Below are positions 47,101-55,288 of a DNA stretch of 64,000 nucleotides, piece after piece (position 1 is the stretch's first letter; every line of letters starts with the position of its first letter). Below the pieces are notes generated by a model, which saw only the letters and a program-made list of their open reading frames with translations, did not search any database and was not told where the DNA came from. The stretch is taken from assembly GCF_042654365.1 (NCBI RefSeq), contig NZ_JBHSGG010000017.1, forward strand, positions 1 to 64,000, read 5' to 3'. Origin of the DNA: Coralloluteibacterium thermophilum (GTDB lineage Bacteria > Pseudomonadota > Gammaproteobacteria > Xanthomonadales > Xanthomonadaceae). The translations under genes were made by a program, and so were the position numbers.

Positions 47101-48071
47101 TGCTCGACCGCAGCGGCCGCAATGTGCTGGCGATGTCGCGCGACCTGGACGCGCTGCGCGCGCGCTTCGCCCGCGATGCCGAGCGCGCCTTCGCCGCGCA
47201 TGCCGCGCAGGGCATGGCGCGGGAGGGGCTGGTGGCGTTTCCGGAGACACCGATCCCGGTCTCCATCCCCGGCGATGCCGGCGTGCCCGCGTATCCGGCG
47301 CTGGTGGACACCGGCGATGCGGCCGCGCTGCGCGTGTTCGCCGATCGTGCGGCGGCCGACGCGGCCCATCCCGGAGGGGTCCGGCGGCTGCTCGCCATCG
47401 CGCTGGACGACCGCATCCGCCAGGCCCGCAGGCAGTTGCCGGTGACGCCGAAGACCGGCCTGCTCTACGCCACCATCGAGTCCGCCGACCAGCTGCGCGG
47501 CGATCTCGTCGAGGCGGCGCTGTCGGCGGTGCTCGGCGACGGCCTCGGCGGCATCCGCGACGCGGCCGCGTTCGAGGCCCGCCGCGAACAGGCGGCGAAG
47601 GCGCTGTTTCCCGAGGCGGTGCGCCGGCTGGAGCTCGCCGAGGCCATCCTCCAGGCCGTGGGCGCGCTGCGCCCCGCACTGGAAGCGCCCCTGATGGGCT
47701 GGGCCCGCGGCAACCTCGACGACCTGCGTGCCCAGCTCGAGGCGCTCGTCCATCCGGGCTTCCTGCGGGAGACGCCCGCCGAGGCGCTGACCGAGTTCCC
47801 GCGCTACCTGCGCGCGATGCTGCTGCGGGCCGAGCGCGCCAAGCGCGACCCGGCGCGCGACCAGCAGCGCATGCTGGAGATCGCGCCCTTCGTGCAGGCC
47901 CTGGCCGAGGCGCGCGCGGCGGGGCTCGCCCACGATCCCGAGTGGCAGGCCCTGCGCTGGGAGCTGGAGGAACTGCGCGTGTCCCTGTTCGCCCAGGAAC
48001 TCGGCACCCGCGGCGCCGTCTCCCCGAAGCGCCTGGCGCGCAGGCTGGAAGGGCTCAGTCGACGCGGTTGA
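44181..48071 (+). CDS. hrpA: ATP-dependent RNA helicase HrpA
   Basis: 1296-aa DEAH-box helicase, the same length as E. coli HrpA. Walker A GETGSGKTTQLPK at about 99-111, motif Ia TQPRRIAARAVARRVAEE, DEAH in IIVDEAHERSLNIDF near 196, motif III TSATID, motif VI QRAGRCGR, then helicase-associated and OB-fold domains, and the long DUF3418-type C-terminal region. The family acts on stalled or collided ribosomes and on mRNA processing. The 3' end overlaps the convergent small exported-protein gene by 17 bp. No clear Shine-Dalgarno precedes the ATG. Confidence 0.95.
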   Translation: MSIVKPSAAPAPSFPPEFEETLSRDRGRLLRLRGEARRPGAKPALRERYEAALAASRAAHAARRAQAPTPTFPEDLPVAREAERIVALIRSHQVVVVAGETGSGKTTQLPKLCLAAGRGVAGMIGCTQPRRIAARAVARRVAEELGSEIGGAVGFQVRFTDNVSERTHIKFMTDGILLAEIASDRWLSAYDTIIVDEAHERSLNIDFLLGFLKTLLARRPDLKLIVTSATIDTGRFAKHFGDAPVVDVAGRSHPVEVRWRGGAQAAGDDEEGAQEPRSMVEAIVAAMDEIAREDPRGDTLVFLPGEREIRDTHQALERRKYRETEVLPLYARLSARDQDRVFNPGPKRRIVLATNVAETSLTVPRIRYVIDPGVARVKRYSPRQKLDRLHIEKISQASANQRAGRCGRVAAGVCYRLYDESDFLSRPAFTDPEILRASLAGVILRMLDARLGRIEDFPFLEAPDPRAVADGWQQLVELGAVDDARRLTAVGRAMARMPVDPKLARILVAANAHGCLREALVICAFLGIQDPRERPADARQAADQAHAEFNDPRSEFVGVLNLWAAYRTAHEELTQSKLRDWCGKRFLGFLRMREWRELHRQLHVLVGDLGWAENSEPAKYPALHRALIAGLPTQVGHRADKQLYEGPRGRRYQVFPGSSLASKPPPWMLSAVLLDTQKVWGLMNAAIEPDWAIAELPHLLARRYHDPHWSRAQGRVIGSEQISLFGLVLAPRRPVHYGALFPLESREIFVREGLVPGEVDTRVAFLERNLATLEKAREEEAKLRRVGLVADADWQARWYLDRLPADINSAVALESWYRTLDAAGKAALQWSLAELLPGEGSEADRYPRYLALGDVRLAMHYRFEPGAEDDGVTLDVPLHLLNALDAARLSWLAPGFVEELATALIRGLPKAQRRNYVPAPDFARAFAEAFPQPSADSLPGELARFLSRATGAALAPTDFDVAALEPHLRMNVRLLDRSGRNVLAMSRDLDALRARFARDAERAFAAHAAQGMAREGLVAFPETPIPVSIPGDAGVPAYPALVDTGDAAALRVFADRAAADAAHPGGVRRLLAIALDDRIRQARRQLPVTPKTGLLYATIESADQLRGDLVEAALSAVLGDGLGGIRDAAAFEARREQAAKALFPEAVRRLELAEAILQAVGALRPALEAPLMGWARGNLDDLRAQLEALVHPGFLRETPAEALTEFPRYLRAMLLRAERAKRDPARDQQRMLEIAPFVQALAEARAAGLAHDPEWQALRWELEELRVSLFAQELGTRGAVSPKRLARRLEGLSRRG

Positions 48072-48540
48072 CGCGCGCGCGGATCGGGTGGCCCTCGACC
48101 CGCATCAGCCAGGAGCCCAGCGAGCCGGGAGAGATGGTCACCGTCGGCGCGTGGCTCGCACGCGGCGCCACGTAGGCCGGCGTGTTGCGCACCTGCCATC
48201 GCTGCCCGTTCTCGAACTCGAAGATGTCCCCCTCTCCGCGCCATCCGCGGAAGGTGCCGACCATGCGCAGGGTCTGCTCCTCGCGGGCCGGGGCGCTCTG
48301 GCGGCGGCCGAAGTCGCTCGGCGGCGCGTGCTGCGCGGTGGCCTCCGTCGCCGTGGCGTCCCGCCGCGCCAGCCAGGCCTCCAGGCGGGCGAGCTCCTCG
48401 CCGTCGAGCTTGTGCAGGCCCATGGCGTGGAATTCCTCGGCGCCGAGGGTCTCGCGCAGCGGCGTGTCGTCGGCGGCCGAGGCGCCGGCTGCGAGCAGGG
48501 CCAGGGCGAAGGAGAGGGCGAGCGGGTGGAAACGGATCAT
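48055..48540 (-). CDS. Exported 161-aa protein, paralogue 1 of a tandem pair
   Basis: Signal peptide MIRFHPLALSFALALLAAGASA, then LRETLGAEEFHAMGLHKLDGEELARLEAWL, a charged spacer, and a C-terminal beta-rich domain with MVGTFRGWRGEGDIFEFENGQRWQVRN and TISPGSLGSWLMRVEGHPIRARVNRV. The next gene on the same strand encodes a protein of the same length with matching motifs (EEF-AAGLDRLSEEE, GTFRGI, FELENGQVW, RPGLVGTWYLRLEG). I do not recognise a named family; a periplasmic small beta domain is likely. It overlaps the end of hrpA by 17 bp. Confidence 0.82.
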   Translation of the reverse strand: MIRFHPLALSFALALLAAGASAADDTPLRETLGAEEFHAMGLHKLDGEELARLEAWLARRDATATEATAQHAPPSDFGRRQSAPAREEQTLRMVGTFRGWRGEGDIFEFENGQRWQVRNTPAYVAPRASHAPTVTISPGSLGSWLMRVEGHPIRARVNRVD

Positions 48541-48569
48541 GGAGGTGCTCCGGTGGAAAACGGGGTCGG

Positions 48570-49055
48570 CTAGCGGACGCGCCGGACCTTGAAGGTGGTG
48601 CCGTAGCCTTCGAGGCGCAGATACCAGGTGCCGACGAGGCCGGGCCGGATCACGACGCGCGGATCGGTCAGTTCGCGGGTGACCAGGCTGGTGGGCTCGA
48701 CCTGCGCCCACACCTGGCCGTTCTCGAGTTCGAACTGCTGCCCCGCGCGGATGCCGCGGAACGTGCCGGGCAGGGTGCTCTCGATCGGCGCGCGGCTCGT
48801 CCTCTCGGGCAGGCCGCGGCGCGCCTCGCGCTCCTCGGCCAGGACCTCGGACCGCACGGTCTCCTCGCGCTGGCCGAACTCGCGGCGCAGCCAGGCATCG
48901 AGGTTGCGGCGTTCCTCCTCGCTGAGCCTGTCGAGCCCCGCGGCGCGGAATTCCTCCGGGCTCATGCGCGACTGCAGGGAGAACGACTGCGCGGCCGCGG
49001 GGGAGCCGCAGGCGACGAGGACGAGGGCGAGCGCGACGCGAAGCGGAGCAGGCAT
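48570..49055 (-). CDS. Exported 161-aa protein, paralogue 2 of a tandem pair
   Basis: Signal peptide MPAPLRVALALVLVACGSPAAAQ, then MSPEEFRAAGLDRLSEEERRNLDAWLRREFG, a charged spacer with many glutamates and arginines, and a C-terminal domain with LPGTFRGIRAGQQFELENGQVWAQVE and VVIRPGLVGTWYLRLEGYGTTFKVRRVR. It is upstream of paralogue 1 by 29 bp, same strand, so the two are probably one transcript made by duplication. The cysteine at residue 16 lies inside the hydrophobic core and does not make a convincing lipobox, so I call it periplasmic. Divergent from relA with 48 bp between starts. Confidence 0.82.
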   Translation of the reverse strand: MPAPLRVALALVLVACGSPAAAQSFSLQSRMSPEEFRAAGLDRLSEEERRNLDAWLRREFGQREETVRSEVLAEEREARRGLPERTSRAPIESTLPGTFRGIRAGQQFELENGQVWAQVEPTSLVTRELTDPRVVIRPGLVGTWYLRLEGYGTTFKVRRVR

Positions 49056-49103
49056 GGACGGACTCCGGCGGGTGAAGTTTGGGCTAGTGTAATCCGCTCC
49101 TCC

Positions 49104-51290
49104 GTGCCGGTTTCCAAGGTGTTGCCCGCGTCCGTTCCACCGCCTCCCTCCCCGGCCCAGGGCCGGGCACTCGCCCGCTGGCTCGAGGACGGCGGCCGTG
49201 CGCTGCTTCCGGCCGTGCTCGCCGAGCGGCTCGCCGCCGGGCCGGAGGACGATGCGCGCGCGGAGACGGAGCTGGCCGTCACCCTGGGCCTGCTGACGGG
49301 GCTGGGCGCGGAGCGCGAGGTGCACGTCGCGGCCATCCTGCACGCGCGTGCCGACCTGCAGCCGCTCCTGCCCGCGCTGGTCGCGGAGCTTCCCGGGCTG
49401 CCGCCCCTGCTGGAGGGTCAGCAGGCGGCCGAGAAGGTCTGGTCGCTGCACGCCGAGCAGGCCGGTGCGGCCGGGACCGAGGGCCTGCGGCGGCTGCTGA
49501 TGGCGATCGTGCGCGACCTGCGCGTGATCCTCGTCCTGCTCGCCCGCCAGCTGGCGCGGCTGCGGGCCGCCGCCGGCCTGCCCGAGGACGAGCGCGTGGC
49601 GCTGGCGCGGCTCACCGCCGACATCCACGCGCCGCTGGCGAACCGCCTCGGCATCTGGCAGCTCAAATGGGAGCTCGAGGACCTCGCCTTCCGCTACCTG
49701 CAGCCGGACACCTACCGCCGGGTCGCCGCCCTGCTCGACGAGAAGCGCGCCGACCGCGAGCGCTGGATCGAGGCGGTCAAGGCGCGCCTGCGCGAGGCAC
49801 TGGCCGCGCACGGCATCCGCGGCGAGGTGGCGGGGCGGCCGAAGCACATCTACAGCATCTGGAAGAAGATGCAGCGCAAGGACGTGCCCTTCGGCGAGCT
49901 CTACGACATCCGCGCGGTGCGCGTGCTGGTGGACGACGTGGCCGCCTGCTACGCGGCGCTGGGCGTGGTGCACGCGACCTGGGTGCCGATCCCGGCGGAG
50001 TTCGACGACTACATCGCCAAGCCCAAGGGCAACGACTACCGCTCCCTGCACACGGCCGTGGTGGGGCCCGAGGGCAAGACGCTCGAGGTGCAGATCCGCA
50101 CGCACGAGATGCACGCCCAGGCCGAGCTGGGCGTGGCGGCGCACTGGCGCTACAAGGAGGGCGGTGGCGGCGGCAGCCGCGCCGCCGCCTTCGAGCGCAA
50201 GATCGCCTGGATGCGGCGCCTGCTCGAGACGCAGGAGGGGGCGCAGGCCGACGACGGGGCGCTCATGGCGGGGCTGTCGGCGGAGCTGGTCGAGGACCGC
50301 GTCTACCTGCTGACCCCGCGCGGCGAGGTGATCGACCTGCCGCGCGGCGGCACCGTGCTCGACTTCGCCTACCACGTGCACACCGAGGTCGGGCACCGCT
50401 GCGTCGGCGCCAAGGTCAACGGGCGCATCGTGCCGCTCGACTTCGCGCCGGCCACCGGCGACCAGGTCGAGATCCTCACCGGCAAGACCGCGGCACCCCG
50501 CCGCGACTGGCTGCAGGCCGGGGCACGCTACCTGGTGAGCGCGCGCTCGCGCGACAAGGTGCGCGCCTGGTTCCACAAGCTCGACCGCGCGCGCAACGTC
50601 GCCGCGGGGCGCGAGCACCTCGAGAAGGAGCTGAAGCGGCTCGCCCTGCACCACGCCGACCTGGTGCCGGTGCTGGCGCGCTTCCACGCCGGGTCTGTGG
50701 ACGATCTCTACGTGCTGGTGGCGCTCGGCGACGTCGGGCCGCACCAGGTCGCGCGCGCGCTGCACGAGCAGGCCCAGGCGGCCGCCGCACCGGCCCCCGA
50801 GGCGGCGCTGCCCGAGCGCCGCGTGCGGCCGGCGCGGCCGAGCGAGGCCTTCACGGTGGAGGGCGTGGGCAACCTGCTCACCCAGCTCGCCCGCTGCTGC
50901 CAGCCCGTCGCCGGCGACGCCATCGTCGGCTACCTGACGCGCGGGCGCGGCGTGAGCATCCACCGCCAGGGCTGCGCGGCCTTCGAGCGCCTCGCCGTGC
51001 GTCATCCGGAACGGGTGCTGCCGGTCGACTGGGGCCGCCAGGGCACCGCCAGCTACGGTGCGGATGTGGTGATCCACGCGGTCGACCGCCGCTACCTGCT
51101 CAAGGACCTCACCAACCTGATCGCACAGGAGGGCGCCCACGTGCTCGGCATCCAGTCGCACGTCGACGACGCGCGCGGGCGCGCGGTGCTGCGCCTGACG
51201 CTGAAGGTGTCCGACTTCGAGCAGCTCGGCCGCCTGCTGGGCAAGCTCGCGGCGGTCCCGGGGGTGCTCGAGGCGCGCCGGCGGCGGTGA
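49104..51290 (+). CDS. relA: (p)ppGpp synthetase RelA
   Basis: 728-aa long RSH protein. The N-terminal HD hydrolase region has lost its HD/ED metal motif (LHARADLQ stands in its place), so hydrolysis is not expected. The synthetase domain has GRPKHIYSIWKKMQRK, LYDIRAVRVLV and, at about residue 298, EFDD in PAEFDDYIAKPKGNDYRSLHTAV, the EXDD form that marks RelA against SpoT. A TGS domain (YLLTPRGEVIDLPRGGTVLDFAYHVHTEVG) and a C-terminal ACT domain follow; CCQPVAGDAIVGYLTRGRGVSIHRQGC is the zinc-finger/CC region. It senses uncharged tRNA on ribosomes. Start is GTG. Confidence 0.95.
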   Translation: MPVSKVLPASVPPPPSPAQGRALARWLEDGGRALLPAVLAERLAAGPEDDARAETELAVTLGLLTGLGAEREVHVAAILHARADLQPLLPALVAELPGLPPLLEGQQAAEKVWSLHAEQAGAAGTEGLRRLLMAIVRDLRVILVLLARQLARLRAAAGLPEDERVALARLTADIHAPLANRLGIWQLKWELEDLAFRYLQPDTYRRVAALLDEKRADRERWIEAVKARLREALAAHGIRGEVAGRPKHIYSIWKKMQRKDVPFGELYDIRAVRVLVDDVAACYAALGVVHATWVPIPAEFDDYIAKPKGNDYRSLHTAVVGPEGKTLEVQIRTHEMHAQAELGVAAHWRYKEGGGGGSRAAAFERKIAWMRRLLETQEGAQADDGALMAGLSAELVEDRVYLLTPRGEVIDLPRGGTVLDFAYHVHTEVGHRCVGAKVNGRIVPLDFAPATGDQVEILTGKTAAPRRDWLQAGARYLVSARSRDKVRAWFHKLDRARNVAAGREHLEKELKRLALHHADLVPVLARFHAGSVDDLYVLVALGDVGPHQVARALHEQAQAAAAPAPEAALPERRVRPARPSEAFTVEGVGNLLTQLARCCQPVAGDAIVGYLTRGRGVSIHRQGCAAFERLAVRHPERVLPVDWGRQGTASYGADVVIHAVDRRYLLKDLTNLIAQEGAHVLGIQSHVDDARGRAVLRLTLKVSDFEQLGRLLGKLAAVPGVLEARRRR

Positions 51291-51350
51291 GGTGCGATTC
51301 ATGGCCCGGGGCTATGCTTCGCGGATGGTCCGCCCCCTCCTTCCGATGCC

Positions 51351-52982
51351 ATGAACGGCCGCATCGAACCGCGCATCGGGCGCGGCGACGACGCCGCCGA
51401 CCCGCGTCCACCGCAGCCGGACGAGACGCTGGACTATCGGCCGCGCCGGCCGGGCCGCACCGCGCACCGCAGGCGGCAACGCGAGCCGCGGGCGCGTGGC
51501 GGGGCGGGCGCGTGGTGGGTGTTCGGCATCGCGCTGCTGTTCGGACTCGGCGTCTGCCTCTACCTGTGGCGCGAACCCATCGGCGAGCGCCTGTTCCCCG
51601 AGCCGCGGCAGAACCAGCTGATGGCGGAGGGCGACGCCGCACTGGCGGACGGCCGCCTCAGCACCGCGGACGGCCGCGGGGCGCGTGAGCTCTACACCGC
51701 CGTGCTCGCCCTGCAGCCGGACCATGCCGGTGCGCGCGAAGGGCTGCGGCGCGTCGGCGCGGCGGCGCTCGCCCGCGCGCGCGAGGCACTGGCGCGCGGC
51801 GAGCACGACGCCGCCCGCGACGCACTCGCGCTGGCGCGGTCGCTGGCGCTGCCGGCCGCCGAGCTGCGTCCGCTCGAGGACGAACTGCGGCGCAGCGAGG
51901 GCGGCAGCGAGGCGACGGCGCGGCAGGTGACAGCAGCGCGCAGCGCGCAGCGCGCCGGCAACCTCGACGGCGGCGGCGACAGTGCGCTCGCCCTCTACGA
52001 CAAGGCGCTGCAGGGCGATGCCGGCAACAGCGTCGCCACCGCGGGCCGCAGCGCGGTCCTGGCGGACCTCCTCCACCGCGCGACGCGGCAACTGGAGGCC
52101 GGCGAGCTCGCGGCGGCGCGCGAGCTGGTCGACCGCGTGATCGAGGCGGATCCGGCGCACGTCGACCTGCCGCCCGTGCGCGCCAGGCTGGCGGAGGCCG
52201 AGCAGGCACGCGCACGCCAGACCGAGACCTACTTCCGCGCCGCCGATGCGGCGCTCGCGGCGGGGCAGCTCGACCGCGCCCGCGCCGGCTACGAGAACGC
52301 GCGCGACGCCGGCGGCGAGGCGCAGCGCGTGCGGCGGGGGCTGGAGCGGGTCGCCGCCGCCTACGCCCTTCGCGCGGAGCGCGCCGCGGAGGACTTCCAG
52401 TTCGCCGTCGCCGAGGCCGAGCTGGCTGCCGCGCGCGAGCTGGCGCCGGACATCCCGCAGCTGCGCACCGCGGAGCAGCGCGTGCTGCGCTCGCGGGCGC
52501 GCAGCGAGGGCGGGGCGCTGGCGGTGGAGCGGGGCGAGGGCGACCTCGAGCGCCTGCTCGAGGACGCGCGCCGGGCGCTGGCGCGCGGCGACCTGGTCGA
52601 TCCCCCCGGCGACAGCGCCTGGGACAAGCTGCGCGCCGCGCGCGGCATCGCGCCGGACGATCCGCGCGTCGAGGAGGCCATGGCACGACTGGAGCCCGCT
52701 GCGGTGCGCTGCTACGAGGAGGCCCTCGCCGCCAACAGTCTCGGGCGCGCGTCCGGCTGCCTGGATGCGCTGGCGGCCCTGAACGCGGCGGACGGGCGGC
52801 TGCCGGCCTGGCGCGGACGCCTCGCGGCGCGTTATCTGGCGGTCGCCGACGAACGCCTCGGCGCGGGCGAACTCGCCGCCGCGCGCCGCGCCGTCGATGC
52901 CGCGCGCGAGCTCGACCCGGGCAGCGTCGCCCTGCCGGCGATGTACGCGCGCCTGGAGCAGGCCGGCGCGATCCAGAACTGA
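51351..52982 (+). CDS. Membrane-anchored TPR protein of unknown function
   Basis: 543 aa, extremely alanine/arginine-rich. Residues 1-50 are cytosolic and basic (RPRRPGRTAHRRRQRE), followed by one membrane helix (AWWVFGIALLFGLGVCLYLW, about 54-73), so the rest faces the periplasm. From about residue 90 it is a chain of degenerate TPR-like helical pairs such as LMAEGDAALADGRL, YTAVLALQPDHAGAREGLRRV, YFRAADAALAAGQLDRARAGYENARD and YLAVADERLGAGELAAARRAVDAARELDP. It follows relA by 60 bp on the same strand. I recognise no specific family; scaffolding by protein contacts is the only safe inference. Confidence 0.8.
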   Translation: MNGRIEPRIGRGDDAADPRPPQPDETLDYRPRRPGRTAHRRRQREPRARGGAGAWWVFGIALLFGLGVCLYLWREPIGERLFPEPRQNQLMAEGDAALADGRLSTADGRGARELYTAVLALQPDHAGAREGLRRVGAAALARAREALARGEHDAARDALALARSLALPAAELRPLEDELRRSEGGSEATARQVTAARSAQRAGNLDGGGDSALALYDKALQGDAGNSVATAGRSAVLADLLHRATRQLEAGELAAARELVDRVIEADPAHVDLPPVRARLAEAEQARARQTETYFRAADAALAAGQLDRARAGYENARDAGGEAQRVRRGLERVAAAYALRAERAAEDFQFAVAEAELAAARELAPDIPQLRTAEQRVLRSRARSEGGALAVERGEGDLERLLEDARRALARGDLVDPPGDSAWDKLRAARGIAPDDPRVEEAMARLEPAAVRCYEEALAANSLGRASGCLDALAALNAADGRLPAWRGRLAARYLAVADERLGAGELAAARRAVDAARELDPGSVALPAMYARLEQAGAIQN

Positions 52983-53007
52983 GGGCGCCGCCGACGGGCC
53001 GGCGCGC

Positions 53008-55116
53008 TCAGGCGCCGCGCAGCGGCGCGTCCAGCGCGCGGGCCAGCGCGGCGCCCGCCGCCTCGAACGAGAAGTGCCGCTCCACGTTGGCGAGCGCCGC
53101 TTCGGCGAGGCGTTCCCAGGCGGTGCGGTCTTCGTACAGGTCGGCCACGGCCGCGGCGAAGGCCTCGGCGGAGTCGGCCACGCGCACGTCGCGGCCGTCC
53201 TCGAGGTGCATGCCCTCGACCGCGCAGGAGGTCGCGACCACCGGCTGTCCGTGGGCCATGCTCAGGTTGATCTTGCCCTTGACGCCGGCACCGAAGCGGA
53301 GCGGCGCCAGCGCGAGCCTGCAGCCGTCCATGTAGGGCGCGATGTCCGGGACGTAGCCGTGGATCCGGATGCCCGGCCGTTCGCCCAGCGCGCGCACCGC
53401 CTCGGGCGGATCCGCGCCGATGACGTGCAGCGCCACGTCGGGAAGGCGGGCGCGGATGGCGGGGAAGATCTCCGTGCCCAGCCAGAGCACCGCATCCGCG
53501 TTCGGCGGATGCCGGAAGCCGCCGACGAACACCAGGTCGCGTCGTGCCGCGAAGGGCTGCCCGCGGCCGGCGACGGCGTGCACGTTCGAGAGCACGTCCA
53601 CTCGCGCGCCGGGGACGAGTTCGCCCAGCAGCGCGCGTTCGGCCTCGCTCACCACCCAGGTCAGGTCGGCGCGGCGGATCAGGGCCAGCTCGCGCGCGCG
53701 CGTGGCTTCGGCCGCACGCCGCGCCGCGGCGTCTCCCGACAGTTCCGCCGCCCGCAGCTCGCGCACGAAGTGGAGGTCCACGGTGTCGAAGATGAAGCGC
53801 GCGCGGGGGGCGTGGCGGCGGGTCAGCTCGAACAGGGGAGCCGCCACGAAGTGGCGGCAGGCGATCACCGCGTCGAGGTTGCGGCCACGGTTGGCGAACC
53901 AGCGCGGCGCCCCGCCCAGCCAGGGCTCGCTCCAGACCTCGACGCCCATGTCCTGCAACGCCTGTCCGTGACGCGGATCGGGCTTGCCGTCCGCAGGAAA
54001 GAACGCGACGGCATCGCCGCGCTGGCGCAGCAGGCGCATGAGGTTGAACAGGCGCAGCGAAGCCGAATCCCGATCCGGCCGCGGCATCTCCGCATCCACC
54101 ACCAGCACGCGCCGGTGCGCGCGCCAGCGGGCGGCAAGGTCGGGGTCGGTGCCCGGAGGCGGATGGTCTGCCTCGAGCGTCGCCTTCCACTTTTCGTACA
54201 GGCGCGCCTGGTTGCGCACCTGGTGCGCCTTCATGCCGCTGCCGAGCGAGGTGCCGGCGCTGACGCCCTCGAAGTGCACGACCCGGGCGCGTGGCTGGTA
54301 GAGCGTGCGGAAGCCCTCGGCCCGCGCCCGCATCGCCAGCTCCGCGTCCTCGTAGTAGGCCGGCCGCAGCGCGGCATCGAAGCCGCCCAGGCGGGCGAAC
54401 AGGTCCGCGCGGACCGCCAGCGCGGCCCCGGAGACGTAGTCGGCCTCGCGCAGGTGCGCATGGCGCGGATCCGCCGGCGCGCCGAAGCGCCCGTAGTTGA
54501 AGGCGTGTCCGCTCGAGAACAGCAGGCCGCCCGCCTCCTGCAGGCGCCCGTCCGGGTAGATCAGCTGCGCGCCGGCAATGCCCGCGTCCGGGTGTGCGTC
54601 GAGCGTGCCGACGAGGGCGTCCAGCCAGCCCGGCTGCGGTGCGGTGTCGTTGTTGAGGAAGACCAGGATCTCCCCGCGGGCCAGCGCCGCGCCGGCGTTG
54701 CAGGCGCCGATGAAGCCCTTGTTCTCCGCGAGACGGTGCAGGCGCAGTCCGGCGACGTCCGCCAGCGCCTCGGCCGTCCCGTCCGGCGACGCATCGTCCA
54801 CCACGATCGTCTCGAACGGTGTGTCCGCGTGCACCGAGAGCGCGCGCAGGCAGCCGAGCGTGTGCGCGAGCTGGCCGTGCACGGGGATCACGATGCTGGC
54901 GCGCGGCGTATCGGAGACCGGCAGGGCGATGGGCGCCTCCGCGTCCGGCAGCCACAGCGCTGCGGGCGCGACCCGGGGAGCCGGCGCGAACTCCCGCAGG
55001 ATGCGCTCGACCGTGCCGCGCAATCCGCGCGTGCGCAGGCTGCCGCGGGTGCGGTGCCACGCCGAGTGCATGCGGGCGCGAAGGTACTGCAGGGCTGCGA
55101 TGAGGCGCGCGCTCAC
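53008..55116 (-). CDS. Two-domain glycosyltransferase (GT2-like plus GT4-like)
   Basis: 702 aa. N-terminal GT2 domain (about 70-300): SIVIPVHGQLAHTLGCLRAL, VVDDASPDGT and NNDTAPQPGW (DxD-type NND) with EDAELAMRARAEG. C-terminal GT4-like domain (about 345-700): VLVVDAEMPRPDRDSASLR at its start, a nucleotide-sugar region FVGGFRHPPNADAVLWL, and LAPLRFGAGVKGKINLSMAHGQPVVAT near the end. There is no signal peptide or obvious membrane helix, so it acts in the cytosol or at the inner membrane. Such fusions commonly build O-antigen or exopolysaccharide, yet no other polysaccharide gene is in the window, so acceptor and donor are unknown. Divergent from mrcB. Confidence 0.85.
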   Translation of the reverse strand: MSARLIAALQYLRARMHSAWHRTRGSLRTRGLRGTVERILREFAPAPRVAPAALWLPDAEAPIALPVSDTPRASIVIPVHGQLAHTLGCLRALSVHADTPFETIVVDDASPDGTAEALADVAGLRLHRLAENKGFIGACNAGAALARGEILVFLNNDTAPQPGWLDALVGTLDAHPDAGIAGAQLIYPDGRLQEAGGLLFSSGHAFNYGRFGAPADPRHAHLREADYVSGAALAVRADLFARLGGFDAALRPAYYEDAELAMRARAEGFRTLYQPRARVVHFEGVSAGTSLGSGMKAHQVRNQARLYEKWKATLEADHPPPGTDPDLAARWRAHRRVLVVDAEMPRPDRDSASLRLFNLMRLLRQRGDAVAFFPADGKPDPRHGQALQDMGVEVWSEPWLGGAPRWFANRGRNLDAVIACRHFVAAPLFELTRRHAPRARFIFDTVDLHFVRELRAAELSGDAAARRAAEATRARELALIRRADLTWVVSEAERALLGELVPGARVDVLSNVHAVAGRGQPFAARRDLVFVGGFRHPPNADAVLWLGTEIFPAIRARLPDVALHVIGADPPEAVRALGERPGIRIHGYVPDIAPYMDGCRLALAPLRFGAGVKGKINLSMAHGQPVVATSCAVEGMHLEDGRDVRVADSAEAFAAAVADLYEDRTAWERLAEAALANVERHFSFEAAGAALARALDAPLRGA

Positions 55117-55288
55117 GCGGCAACCGCTCCTGAACCGCCCCGGGCGGCCCAGGCGGTGCGGGAAGGGCGGCTGCTAGACTCGGGTCGACTCACGGTGTCT
55201 CCGGTATCCAGAGGGAGCGCCATCGCGCTCGGTACCGGCGTCGCCCGGGGGCGTCCGCCGTTCCAACGACCGTCAAGTTTCGCATCCC

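Noticed and set aside
43992..47933. A 1313-codon minus-strand frame opposite hrpA and a 1758-codon one opposite mrcB and yoaA (55190-60466)
   Set aside because: Both are complement-strand shadows of well-recognised genes and contain no conserved motif.
49104..51290. relA as a bifunctional SpoT/Rel enzyme
   Set aside because: The HD/ED hydrolase residues are missing and the synthetase loop is of the EXDD type typical of RelA.
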